DNA of 64,000 bases from Dipteris shenzhenensis. Its lineage: Eukaryota > Polypodiophyta > Polypodiopsida > Gleicheniales. Below are positions 11,421 through 22,961 of this stretch, in pieces. The stretch lies in assembly GCA_047967505.1 (NCBI GenBank), contig CM106540.1. One strand, 5' to 3'. Position 1 is the first letter of the stretch. Every line of letters begins with the position of its first letter. Both the position numbers and the translations under genes were made by a program. The notes beneath the pieces were generated by a model that saw nothing but the letters and a program-made list of their open reading frames with translations, ran no database searches and was not told the origin of the DNA.

Positions 11421-11599
11421 GCAGAACTTGAAGCTATATCCCAAAGATTACATTAGAAGATTTCGATCAAGGTCTTGAGCTACTCATTTATTCCAAAATA
11501 ATTTTAGCAATATAATAATATCCCTTTTATGGATTTTCTTGATTTCACATACTCTAATTTTAATAAAAATATTGAACATGTGATATGACAAAATTGTGT

Positions 11600-12300
11600 G
11601 ATATAATGACATGGGGAATGGCACTAGTGTCATCCTCCCAATGTGGGGTTATAGATAAGAGGTACTATTGGCATTCTATGTGCCCTCATATGGAGAATGG
11701 CACTTGTGCCATTCTCTCTTTGAGATTATGTAGAAATGGTAATACTGTTATGCTCCTTTCTTGAATCTATGTGATTTGAAAGCATTACGGAGATTAAAAA
11801 TTGTATTGTATTAATTATTATGTCAAAGTTTAGATTTGAGTGCTTTCTACAAATCTATTAGAGCTTGGGGAATGGCACTAGTTTCATTCTCCTAATATGG
11901 TTATAGGCATTTCCATGTCATCATTTGGAGAATGGCACTTGTGTCATTCACTCTATGATGTTATGGATATTTTGTGTTCCTTTGTTCACTTGTGTGCTTT
12001 GACTGTAACAAAGAGAATTGAACTGTAATACAATATCTATGCTTTCATAGCATGCATTGTACATTTCTTTTGGGGCATGGGGTGAGGCACTAGTGCTATT
12101 CTCTCCTCCCAATGAGGATATAGAGAAAGGCATGAGTGGCATTCTCCATAACCTTATAGGAAAAATGGCACTAGCACCACCCGAAGAGAAGAATGGCACC
12201 AGTGCCATTCTTTCTATGAGTTGAGAGAGAAAGGTTGCACTATTGGCATTTTCTAGGCTCTTTAGAGAGATTGGCACTAGTGCCATTCCCCAATAAGACA
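11600..12300. repeat. Second cluster of the GGCAC/GTGCC palindromes
   Basis: About ten degenerate copies of the dyad (for example 11613-11640, 11694-11720, 11869-11893 and 12170-12212) lie between the methylase-like and phosphatase-like pieces, with other spacers than in the main array. Copies here are more diverged, and several retain only 'gaatggcac...gtgccattc'. The minus-strand frame 11948-12301 is produced by the repeats. Confidence 0.8.
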
Positions 12301-12399
12301 ATGGTATCAGTGACGGCGATGGATAATGGTCATACTTTATGGTTCTTTATTGGTTTCGTATGCTTTTGTGCTTCGATTATGTTGAATACATTCTAAAGA

Positions 12400-13570
12400 A
12401 TGAAAATATTTCTATTATCCTTAACTTCCATAGGGACCAATTATGCATGGAAGGATATGGAGACATCAAATGTAGAGGAGAACATACCACCCAAAACGGG
12501 GACAATCAATGATGCAATGGCTACAGGAGGTATAGAAGAAAACATAACACCAAAAATGGAGACAATTGCAAGGTATGTCATTAACCCTATACTTTTAGAA
12601 TAGAACATGGATGAACATAGTGACTCAACATTGGAGACAAGACTAGATAATATTATTATTGTTGTAAACATGTATGAAAACATAGCACCTGACAGTTTGG
12701 ATGAGCCAGAAGCGAGCAACTTCAAGGAGAATTTGGATCTACATCCACATCCAATTTCTTTGGATATGCCACGAATAACAATCATATTAGACGTGGATGG
12801 CTTGCTATTGAGTCGCTACCTATTCAAGTTTCTAATACATCTGTTTATTATGCACTGCAAAAATAGTTATATGGTTGTTCATCATGGGTGCATAGAATTC
12901 CTTAAAATCTTGCTACAAATATTTAATGTAGGTATCTGGTCAATTGTGATGGAGCATAACGTACTTGATATAATAGGAAACCTGCAAAATTATGCAAATG
13001 AGAGCCTCCCTTTCTTTGTTATATGGTCTCAGCAAGGATGCCACACTTATAGCAAGACAAGGATAAATAGGCCCGACAAGGTTGGTGTTGAGCCAATGTT
13101 CAAACCCTTAGCAAAAATCTTAAAGGCATTTGGATGTGGTGCTAGAAGGATAATCCTTGTTGATGACTCCATATTAGGCTTGCATGAGTCCTCCATCAAA
13201 TTGTATATTTCCTTCTACATTTGATGTACAAGATAAGGATGATAATATTCTATTGGGAGAGTTGATGGATTACTTACTACAGCTCAATGAAGCTAAAGAT
13301 GTGCACAGCATGATCGAGACAAATTGGTACCGACAGTTACCTGTGATAGAGGGGCATAAGGGTTTCAAACTTGTCAAGAAAGTACTTGATGAATGGAGGG
13401 AGGAAATTCATGCATGTTCAAGAATGGAATATAAAAGAGAAAATCTTCCTCGTACAGGCCAACTAAGAGAGAGGGATATAGGTGATAATACAAAACCGAA
13501 GGGTGTACACCCTAGGGCAATCCATGGTGGTGATGTGGCGAGGTTCTTAAACTCAATGCATTCCAAATAA
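12400..13570 (+). pseudogene. FCP1/NIF-type HAD phosphatase-like gene, broken
   Basis: One frame runs from 12400 to 13224 with a single TAG at 12601-12603. The N-terminal part is acidic and repeats a short motif (VEENIPPKTGTI, IEENITPKMETI). The phosphatase-like part begins with RITIILDVDGLLL, which keeps the two aspartates of the HAD/FCP1 motif DxDx(T/V). It continues with GCIEFLKILLQIFNVGIWS, FFVIWSQQGC, RPDKVGVEPMFKPLAKILK and RRIILVDDS (the late acidic motif). A frameshift near 13190-13220 moves the continuation (SPPSNCIFPSTFDVQDKDDN to LLQLNEAKDVHSMIE) into the next frame, ending at 13570. FCP1-type enzymes dephosphorylate the C-terminal repeat of RNA polymerase II; whether this family does so is unknown. 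Domain identity is well supported, but the gene is broken. Confidence 0.72.
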
Positions 13571-13845
13571 GACTTTTAAGGAATGCTCCACAACTCTCTA
13601 GCATGAATGATGTGCAAGTTTCTTAATTTTCTATAGACCTCGGGTACAAAAGTTGCTATATCAAGAAACACATTGCTAAGGCCTCCATAAACCAACTATA
13701 GAATGCATATTTTCCATGAAGGTACAGATGTCAAAGTCTTTTTTGATTTCATCTTAAGTCACTATAACTGTTTTTGCAGCTAATTGGACTTGTCTTTTGT
13801 GATGTAGAGAGATATACATTCAAATCCTACTTGAGTAGGTACTGT
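13571..13845. other. Non-coding stretch after the phosphatase-like ORF
   Basis: No recognisable gene or repeat was found between the end of the phosphatase-like frame and the GC-rich LTR-like block. Confidence 0.4.
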
Positions 13846-14570
13846 TAGATATCAATGCTCCACTCTCATGTAACTACACGGGAACCAGCTAACTCTACTT
13901 GTAAGCCCCCCATATGAGGAGAAGGCATTTGAGTAGCTCGATTATCCGGTAGGTCCTGGTTTGGACACTAGATGGGGGCCATGTGTGGCCTGATGGTTGG
14001 ACGGCTTCAGATAGAGTTGGCACATCGCCAACTAGGCTACATGCAAGTGCAGGAAGGCATCCCTTGACTGACCGCACTGAGGGTAGATGGAGCATTTCCC
14101 GAGGCAACCTACTCTCGGGTTGCGAGGCCCGTTTGGAGCCTCAGATAATCCCGGATGGCTGTGGGCCGAACGGTGATCGTAGGTCAATTGCTCTGTTTTG
14201 CACACCGGTTCTATCGTATGGTCGGTGGCCTATTTCGGGACCGGCCCCCAGTCGACCATTTTGGGTGGACTGGGTCGATCACCCAATTGAGCCTAACCAA
14301 CTACGACTGGTGGCTATATAAGAGCAAGCCCGTGAAGCCCATTTCATCACTGGCTACAGCAACCCTGATTCCTTAGCATCCAGCCTTCGTCTTCTACTGT
14401 TTTTGGCATGCCATTGAAGCTTCTTTCACAGGAGCACACGGTTGGGAGGCAACGCCATCTATTGTATCAATTCTACAGTAATCAAATTTTTGATTCTCCA
14501 TACTATCTTGTTTTCTCTCTTGCATACGAGATCCTGTTATCTGTTGAGCACAGACGTATTATTTTCTTAC
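13846..14570 (+). mobile_element. LTR-like GC-rich block
   Basis: Composition changes abruptly to GC-rich at about 13890-14340. A TATA box sits in 'ggctatataagagcaag' (about 14313-14329), followed by transcript-like sequence, as in a Gypsy LTR. A possible start is TGTTAGATATC (13846), with an end near 'gagcaca' (about 14553). No second copy or target duplication was identified, so it may be a solo or truncated LTR. It lies between the phosphatase-like and SET pieces. Frames such as 13983-14321 show no known motif. Confidence 0.4.
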
Positions 14571-14572
14571 AG

Positions 14573-15012
14573 GTGCATACCAGAACGAGATCCATTTGGA
14601 CCACCAAAGTTACCTATCCCTATCAACGAAGTGTTCCGGATAAAAAATGTGGCTTTCCAGGTGCATGAGTCAACCATTGTAGGTGCTAGCTTGGGCTTGT
14701 TTGTGCATGACTCCATTAAGAGAGGGACTACTATTCTCCATTATGGAGGTGAGACGTACTCCTACAGAGACTGGAAAGAATTATGATAGAGTTTATCCAA
14801 GGCTAAAGAAGTACTCCATCCAAGAGGACCCTACTATCCCTATGAAGGATATGGTGCATATTGTTGGTCATGTTCAATGTGGCAATGTGGCAAGGTTTAT
14901 CATCAATAACAATAGAAATACCAATGCAAAGCCAAACGTTTGTTATGTATTTTCCCCTAACGTTCAGACCAAGTATTTTCCCCTGACGTTCCACCTTGGT
15001 CTGACCCCATGA
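14573..15012 (+). pseudogene. SET-domain fragment (methyltransferase-like), frameshifted
   Basis: A strong acceptor-like sequence (tattattttcttacag) ends at 14572. The frame then reads IPERDPFGPPKLPIPINEVF, then STIVGASLGLFVHDSIKRGT and ILHYGG. This is the SET N-terminal pattern 'S.i.GaGlGLf....i..G..i..Y.G'. A stop at about 14784 is bypassed by moving one frame: PRLKKYSIQEDPTIPMKDM, then VQCGNVARFIINNNRN and KPNVCYVFSPN. The 'GNvARFIN....pN' block is the SET catalytic core, but the usual NH(S/D) cluster is replaced by INNN. SET proteins methylate lysines on histones or other proteins. Upstream exons are missing or displaced by the LTR-like block. Confidence 0.68.
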
Positions 15013-15239
15013 TGAACTTAGATATTGCATAATATGGTCACATTTGTATTGAATCTGTAGATGATATAAATGCAAGAGAGGAGTTATTTGCATACTATGA
15101 GTTTTGATTAATGACATTGTATTTCAGTCTGCATTCATTACTAATGGGAATTACTATTTTCTTGCCAATTGTGTAAATTGGTGCATAATTGTTGTGTGAA
15201 TAATATGCGAGCACGTTCATAAATAAATTTATAATGGAT

Positions 15240-15310
15240 TTTGAAGGAGTGTCACAAGTGCCATTCTCCCCATGGATTGTGGAGAGCTGGCACTGTTACC
15301 ATTCTCCCTG
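15240..15310. repeat. Outlying copies of the palindrome family
   Basis: Two degenerate copies ('gtcacaagtgccattctcc' and 'gagctggcactgttaccatt') mark the right-most occurrence seen. Together with the main array they bracket the phosphatase- and SET-like pieces. Confidence 0.65.
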
Positions 15311-16402
15311 TCGTCGTGGCTAGAAATTGAGAGTTTCTTTGGAATCATGTTTTATTTCAAGGATTTCAATGGTGCATCAACAAACTATTATGTTTTCAAC
15401 CAAAAGTATATTTTTTTCATGTGTAATGAGTAATCAACATGACATGTAAAGTTATTTTTTTCCAATAATGTGAGTTAGTTTAAACATTGAAAGTTCAAGA
15501 TAAATGATTATCATTGTCACCTGATTTTACATCAAATGTTTGTCATTGCCACTTGATTTTACATCAACTACATATCTTGCATTCATTCTCCTCCAAAAAC
15601 ACTTGTCAAGTTAAAGATCCCATATATTGTCATTGCAATATTCTACACTCTTGAGGTTTTTAAACGGTGTTTTGAGAACCATTTGAAAACCACAAAGGGT
15701 CACAACATGATGGCAAGTATGAGAAATTTTGTATAGCTTTGGAGATTTTCAAATGAGAATGCTCACAACAAAGCGAGTCTCAATATCAATGGAAATTCTA
15801 GAGAGCTATTATGAAGGTGTTTATGAACACCACTATGGCTCACGACATGATTCACAGTGAAATGGGTTTGGAATTTTATTATTTTGTTGATGATAATGTA
15901 GTTTAGGCATTGATATTCTATTTATTTTTTGAGAATGCAATTTATATTTCATACTTCATGAATGGCAATCTGGTCTATTTCACATATTTCTCCTATTTTT
16001 TCATGGAGAAAGGCTATAATTTCTTCCAAAACTACCATTCTAGGAATTGGGATTTTCCTGAATTATCTAATATGGTCTTCTAACGTAATAATTGTGGAGA
16101 TAAAAACTGACTAGTTCATTGTGTGGAGGAAATCTTGAGTGACTGAAATAAGTCCAACTATCTACCTTTTTGAAGAGACTAAAGATGAAAAAAAGGACTA
16201 GTTCACTAGCTTTGTGTGGGTAGGTAGCGAAAACAAAACATGGTAGTAGCTAAGCTGTCACATAAAGGAAGAGAAGAAAAATATGTGATAGGCTATCCAT
16301 ATTATTCCATTAAAGTAAGAGAATAAGCTAGTTAATTGATGGAAATAAGCATCCACATATGAAGATTATTTTAATGAAAATTCACATTTAGCGAGCCACT
16401 CA
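15311..16402. other. AT-rich stretch without a recognised gene
   Basis: No open frame with a known motif and no clear repeat structure, apart from a short repeated phrase (tgattttacatcaa) around 15520-15565. Confidence 0.4.
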
Positions 16403-16679
16403 TGTTAGAGTAATGTGATACATTACAAAATATGAAGAAGGGAGAGGAGAAGAGTGGAGATGAGCAGAGAGGGCACAGCTAGAGAGCACACCACAAATGA
16501 CTAACTATACACTAGATTTAGTTGAAAAAATAGAATATATATAAACCCATTTAGGGTTCGGGTTAGGGGATATAACCCTTTCCTTTATAGCACTCTATAA
16601 GGTTAGTGCTATGCACATATGATCACGTGATGGTGCTGTGCACACATGATCACATGATGTTGAGCGTGAACTCTCAACA
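16403..16679 (-). mobile_element. 3' LTR (277 bp) of a minus-strand Copia element
   Basis: On the minus strand the LTR begins TGTTGAGAG after the purine-rich tract TTGAGGGAAGG and ends CTCTAACA, giving TG...CA termini. A TATA-like stretch (ttatatatattct) lies inside. Internal short repeats of 'catatgatcacgtgatg' / 'cacatgatcacatgatg' lie near its start. No matching 5' LTR was found at the other end of the element. Confidence 0.7.
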
Positions 16680-19600
16680 CCTTCCCTCAAGATCAACATC
16701 ATGAAGTAGGCCTTCCCTCAAGATGATGATTCTGGGGAATCAAAGAAGGATTGAGCATTACATTCCATCACACCCCTTTAATGGGAATGTCCTTCCTCTA
16801 CATCAAACCAAGAGCTAGTCGGTGTTTCTCAAATAGCTCTTTACAGAGTGGTTTGGTAAAGATGTCTGCAACATTCTCTTTGCTATCACAATGCTGCAGT
16901 GTGATGTCACCAAGTAACACACTTTCTCTAATGAAGTGCTCTTTGACATCAATGTGCTTTTATCCTTGCTTCCTATCACAATCAGATCATCTACGTACAA
17001 AAGTGCAATAGTAATGTCTTCCCCTTGAACTTTGTAGTAGAGAGTATGATCTGCATTGGACTTCATGTATCCCAGATCAGCAAAATACTTGTCGATTCTG
17101 CTATATCAACTTCTGGGTGCTTGTTTTAAGCCGTAGAGACTTTTCTTAAGATGGCAAACCTAATTCTCCTTTCCTGGTTCAACATAACCTGCTGGTTGTT
17201 GCATGTAGACCTCCTCGTCTAGATAACCATTGAGAAATGCATTCTTGACATTGAGCTAATACACATTCCATCTACTGAGTGTCGCTAGTAATATCAAGAA
17301 CCATATGGAACCCATCTTTGCTACTGGAGCATAAGTCTCATCATAGTCTTGACCATATTGTTGTGCAAATCCTTTTGCAACTAATCTAGCTTTGTATCTT
17401 TGAATATTGCCAGCTGGATTGTACTTCACTTTGTATACCAATTTGTTTGTTATGGCCTTCTTTCCTAGTGGAAGGTCGCATAATTCCCAAGTATTATTCT
17501 TATACAAAGCATCCATTTCTTCATTCATAGCACTTTGCCATTCTGGCTTGTCTACTGCGTCTTCGAAGTACACTGGCTCTTCTGTAGCCATGATGGTAGT
17601 TATAAGAGCATAGTTGATGGTTTCCACCTGAATTGCTTTGCCTTTTTTAGCATATGTCAATCTGGCTAGAGGTCTACTTTCCCTAGTAGACCATTTGAGC
17701 TGTTGTGGCTCTACTTGGGGTGTTGCTGGCAATTCTTACTCTTTTCATCAACCTATTCTGTAGATGACTGTGAAGTCAATGCTTCTATCTCCTGTGTAGG
17801 TGAGGTTTTCCATTATGATTCCTCGTCAAAGATTACATCTCTGGAGATAATGACTTTGCGGTTGATGGGATCATACAATTTGCATGCTTTGCTTTCTTCA
17901 CTGTAGCTAACCATGATGCATTTGCATGACTTTGCATCCAATTTTCTGTGATGATCATCATGTATGTGGGCATATGCTATGTAACCAAATATGCAGAGAT
18001 GCCCAATGTGTGGCTTGTGTCTAATGAATGCTTCATAAGGAGTCATACCCTGTATCGGTTTGATAGGAAGTCGATTAAGCAAGTAGTTTGCTATAGCTAT
18101 TGCTTCTGCCCAATAGTGATTCGAAAGATGCTTTTCACTAAGCATTGCTCTAGCACTGTCTGCTAAAGTCCCATTCTTCCTTTTAGCTCTTGCATTCTGC
18201 TGAGGAGTATCTGCACATGTGAATTGTCTTCGAATGCCGTGATTTTTGCAAAAGTTCATGAATGCTGAAGACATGTATTCACCTCCCCTATCTGATCTCA
18301 TGACCTTGATCTTTTTGCCTATCTGGTTTTCTACCATGGCTTTGAATTCTTGAAATCTGTAAAACACTTCAGATTTTTTTTTCAAAAAGTAGACCCAACA
18401 ATATCTACTGTAGTCATCAATGAAAGTCAAGTAGTAAAGTGAACCATTGATGTTGCGGGTCTGGGCATAACCCCATACATCTATATGTATCAAATCACGA
18501 ATACCTCGTGCATAAGAGGTACTTCTGACAAAGTTGGTTCGCTTTTGTTTACCGAAGCAGCATGCTTCACAAACTTTTCCAAGAAACTGTAGCTTCGGAA
18601 TCCCAATTTTCATATTCTGATTCCTGAGATCTAACAAGTACTTGAAGTTGACATGACCATATCTCTTGTGCCATTTTGCAAATAGTGGCATCTGTTGCGG
18701 TTGAGCTGACATGGCATGCTTATCTGGTACTGTAGCTAGCATTTTGTATAAGCATCCTTCCTTGACACCTTTTGCTACTAGCTGACATCTTTTGGATTTA
18801 TCTCTGATAGTGCATTCATCACCGTCGAAGATGACTTTGTAATTGTGTTCCATCATTTGACCTACTGACAAAAGGTTCTTGCTGAGCTTCGGAACATAGA
18901 GCACATCTTTCACTAATACTTTTGTACCAGTGAAATTGTTCATAGGGATAACACGTCCCTTAAACTGGATTCGGTGTATTGTCTGCTATGTAGATGACAT
19001 TTTTCTATCCTTCTAATGGCTTCATTTCTGTGAACCATTCCTGATGATTTGTCATGTGAGATGATGCACCGCTATCGATGTACCAAGGATCCTGCTCCAC
19101 TTGGTCGACTTGATAGTTGTAATCCTCTTTGGGATTGAAATCGGTGTCTAGGTACACTGTATCAGTCTGATGAAAATTCCTCGCTTGCAAGAAACATATT
19201 TCCATGTTCATTTGCAAAATGACCATGACTAGAATGTCCACCACGATGATTTCCTCTGTCTTGGGAATACCCTCAATTATTGCTGGATTGATCGCCTTGG
19301 TCGTACTGCCTCTTGCAGCAATCTCTTTCATAGTGTCCAAACTTGTGACAGTAGTTGCACTAAATGTTTGACACATTAGTGGATGTATTCCCTCATCCTT
19401 GGAATCTTCCTCGGTTGGAATGATTTCCTCTTTGCTGATTTTGATGTTGCTGAGGATGATGCTGATGTTGATGTTGATGCTGACTTTGATTTTGTTGCTG
19501 ATGATGACCACTTTTTGATATGATCTACTCTGCCTTTTGGATGAACAGGCCGTTCCTACCTCTAGCCCTTGCTAGCCCTAAGCCCAACCAATCAATGCTA

Positions 19601-20000
19601 GATAAGGGGCCGAACCTCTCTAGTCGTGCTGTAGCTGTTGTAATGTATAACCTTTTGGCATCTTCGTGTCCTTGTTTTGTTTCCAAGGAAAGAGAACTCA
19701 CTCGCGTACTCTGCCACAACCAAACTAGAGGGTTGTTTAATATACTTTTTTATTATGCCATCAAAGAAGATATCTTGGCTATTAGGGTCCATTTTCTCTA
19801 GCTACCAATTGTGCTTAAGTAGCAATGTTCGATCTTTTGGAGGGCTAGTGTGCATGAACTCCTTGGTATTGCTTGTCAAGGGTAAGGACAAGCATAGGTA
19901 CATTGCTTGTTGTGCACTGGATGTGATGAGTATTGAGAATCACATTGTTGAACGTGTGTAATGTTTCATTGGAGAATTCTAAATTTCATATCTACAACCC
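16680..20000 (-). pseudogene. Copia polyprotein remnant with internal deletion
   Basis: Read on the minus strand from high to low coordinate. Gag has a zinc knuckle, CNYCHKFGHYERDCC (about 19300-19365), over a Gln/His-rich tract. The protease region reads WYIDSGASSHMTN (19056-19095). Integrase (17813-18943, one open frame) has the HHCC zinc site (HKRYGH...CEAC), HIDVWG, MRSDRGGEY and TPQQNARAKRKN. The RT N-terminal part is at 17256-17732 ([30 protein letters not shown]). A short piece with ALLYVDDLIVIGS (16815-17066) then jumps directly to the ADIFTKPL-type tail, so the rest of RT and most of RNase H are missing. In integrase the third catalytic region reads ARAKR, so the glutamate is lost. 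Bases 19520-20000 hold gag-like sequence of uncertain extent. Confidence 0.8.
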
Positions 20001-20171
20001 AAAATTGAATAGATACCCCAAACATTGCAAACGTAACATTCACATCATTAAGAATGCCTTGAGAAAATCCAATCAAAAAGGCTTCTTTTTTAGAATTCTC
20101 TCAATGCTTTTGACACAATTGTCTTTTCATGTCGGTTCTAAGATGTCTTCTTTCTAGAAAGTATTCTTCCA

Positions 20172-20180
20172 CTCTCTCTC

Positions 20181-20221
<41 letters not shown>
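20172..20221. repeat. (CT)n microsatellite
   Basis: About 50 bp of CT dinucleotides with one interruption. Confidence 0.95.
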
Positions 20222-20223
<2 letters not shown>

Positions 20224-22125
20224 ACAAGCTACGATCTATCCATTAACTAATCTTTTGCTCTTATTGTTAATTCCAAGTGTCTCTACCCTTGAATACAACA
20301 AGTTTTATCCTATTCTAATAAGTGCACACAAAGTTTCAAATTTTTGAGTTTGAAAACCCGTTACCCCTTACAAAAATCAAGGATGGAGAATAAATTGGTG
20401 AAGATATAAAGAGTCAAGGACATCAGTGGCAATCATATTTTCTAATGATCCAGATAATTGTTCATTAGAGTCATAAATTTGTATCTATACATATCATGTT
20501 GTAAATGCTTGCATTAGTTTTAATGTTAAAAAAATCATGGCAAGCTTTAAATATTGTTTCAAAGGGAGAGGTGTTAGAAAATGAAATCCCACTAGCTGGT
20601 ATCCCACAGGTGAAAGACTGGTAGATAGCCCAAGAATTGTTTCACTATGGAATCAAGCTTCAGCAAGATGTGTGTACTTCACAAACATTCATGTGTATGT
20701 AGACTAGCAAATAAATTGTACTCAAAGACAATATAGAAGCAACTCTTATATATTTTCGTCCGTATACAAACTAGACAAGTTACAATAACAAAAGGTTCCC
20801 CTACTATATGCCTAGCACTTCTAGATCTTTGAGCTTGCGTGCTCCACTGAGTGTATGTAGACTCTCTATCCAAAGGATCTCTTCCACCTACCTAGATTTC
20901 CAAAAACTCAGCCTAGGTGGGTAGCTCCTTGAGCTAAGTCTACAACCCTCTGTAGATCACCTTCACCTCCTATGTATAGGCCTAAGGATGGTCCTCTTGT
21001 TGCTCCTTCCTGTTCTTGGATTGTTGCTCTAACTGATGATGTAATCAGGCCAAATACCCCTCCTTTCATAGGCCCCGAGGGCCCTAAAGTGGACCAACTC
21101 CATAAGAAAAAATAGCTAACCCTAGGGGCCAACTTTAATGCCATAGTAACCAATCCTACTCGTTGGCTTGGTTGGCTGGCTATAAAACCCTTCCATCGAC
21201 TGTTTGTTGGCCCCACTTGCCATGTGACTAACAACCACTAGTGATTGATGATCTAGCCCATATTAGTGGCCCAAACGTACCCCATAACCTACCCAACATT
21301 GTGCCTCCAAGCCTTGCTAGTCCTGCCTCTAATCACGTCTCTTCAATAAGCCTGTTGACGTCATCCATACCTACCCTATTTTGTGAGGTGCTTCCCATTT
21401 GGCAACACCTTTGTCCTATGGTCTCCCCTTTTGCACATCTCAGTAGGGGCTCAGAAGAGGGGAGGTGACCAATTCTATTCCAACAAGAGGGACTCTAGAT
21501 GTCATCCAAAGGCTTTTGATACTTTGGCCCTCACAAAACATAAGAGATTTCTTAGACTTTCATGGCAACTTTCAAAGAGAAAATCTAAATGTTATCCTAC
21601 GGCTTGATACTTTGGGGATTTCTTTAGCTTTCTTATATAAGCTAGCAATGCTTGTATGGAATGTCATTATGTACATGTTGATAGTAAGAAAAAATGTCAT
21701 TCTTCTACATATTTAACATAATTCAAGAAAAACTAAGGATGTGAATTTGTTACACCTTAAAACGCAAGGAAACCTATTTTCACATAATATGGTTTCCCTA
21801 ATGTGAAAGTTGATTGCACACCTTTATTAGACGATGCATCTATGACCATGGTTATACGTCACACTTTGGCCACTACAAAAAACTCCAAGGTTAAACTAAT
21901 TTCCTTTCAAAGCTATCTCCCCATTCAAAAGAGATCTCTCCTTTTTGTTTAAAGAATATGCTATAATAACTTAGCATGCTTTATTAACACTTCATTGATG
22001 CACCTTTAAGACCTTCAATGTACTTCACACATATTGGCCACTACACTAATTCCAAAGTTATTTTCTTCTTTTTTTCAAGGAAATGTTATAAAAACTATTG
22101 CAAAATTGTTCCTAATTTTTCATGA

Positions 22126-22292
22126 TTTATTAGCACTCAAATATCATGACTACTATAGGGGAGCCTCATGGTGATTTGGAGTTTTTACGCGTGTTCCTCT
22201 TTTAAAAAAACCTCTCATTTATTAGCACTCAAATATCAAGGACTACTATAGGTGAGCCTCAATGGTGATTTGGAGTTTTTACATATGTTAGT
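22126..22292. repeat. Tandem duplication, period ~92 bp
   Basis: The phrase 'tttattagcactcaaatatc' with its downstream 'gactactatagg' and 'gatttggagtttttac' occurs at 22126 and again at 22218, with a few differences. Confidence 0.85.
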
Positions 22293-22854
22293 CTTTAAAA
22301 AGTCTCTCTCCCCCACAAGCGTTCGCAATCTCTAGTTCTCAATGAGATATAGTTTTGATTTTGTGGCCTGACATTAAAAAAATCTCTCAATCTAGAGAAG
22401 AATATATTATCGTCCTTTGAAGACCGTCCAAACATTTTTGTTGTTCTTGGTAAGGGAGCGACTCTTGTTGGATGATGTGTTCAATGCCCAAGATCGACAT
22501 CTGATGACCGCGTGAGGTCATACCTTGTGGCTTGACCTTTAAAAAATGTTATTTTTCTCCTTTTTATTTTTTTTCTTCTCTCTCTCTCTCTCTCTCTCAA
22601 ACCCTCCCCCCCCCCAATAAACAAAGAGGGAGTTCCCCAAGGGAGGGAAGCAAAAGAACTCATTTTCTACCTTATTATTTTTCATTTCAGGTTATAGTAT
22701 TCTATAACAAGACAAACTAGTCATACTATTACATTGGAAATTATGTGATAATTCTATTAGAGGCTAGACAAAGTTCTTGTGAAGCTGTAACGTTAACAAA
22801 CAATTATACCAATGTCATCAGCCTTACGACCTAGTTAGCCACAAGTAGTTCATG

Positions 22855-22961
22855 GACAAGGGCAATTTTTTGAGGGTCTTGGTGGTTGATTATCAAATGG
22901 AGCATGTGACAAGGGCAATTTTTTGAGGGTCTTGGTGGTTGATTATCAAATGGAGCATGTG
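22855..22961. repeat. Tandem duplication, period 53 bp
   Basis: The unit starting 'gacaagggcaattttttgag' occurs at 22855 and 22908, essentially unchanged, so the duplication is recent. Confidence 0.95.

Noticed and set aside
8600-15012. Origin from an inserted giant virus
   Set aside because: ParB, methylase and SET-type genes occur in such viruses, but no capsid, polymerase or other hallmark gene is visible and all pieces could come from host or transposon sources.
19677-19961. Plus-strand frame of 94 codons opposite the Copia gag region
   Set aside because: No motif, and the minus strand carries the gag-like reading.
20572-21233. TGTTAG...CTAACA pair as a complete LTR
   Set aside because: No target duplication, no second copy, and the TATA-like site sits too close to the end. 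Kept only as a note in the region entry.
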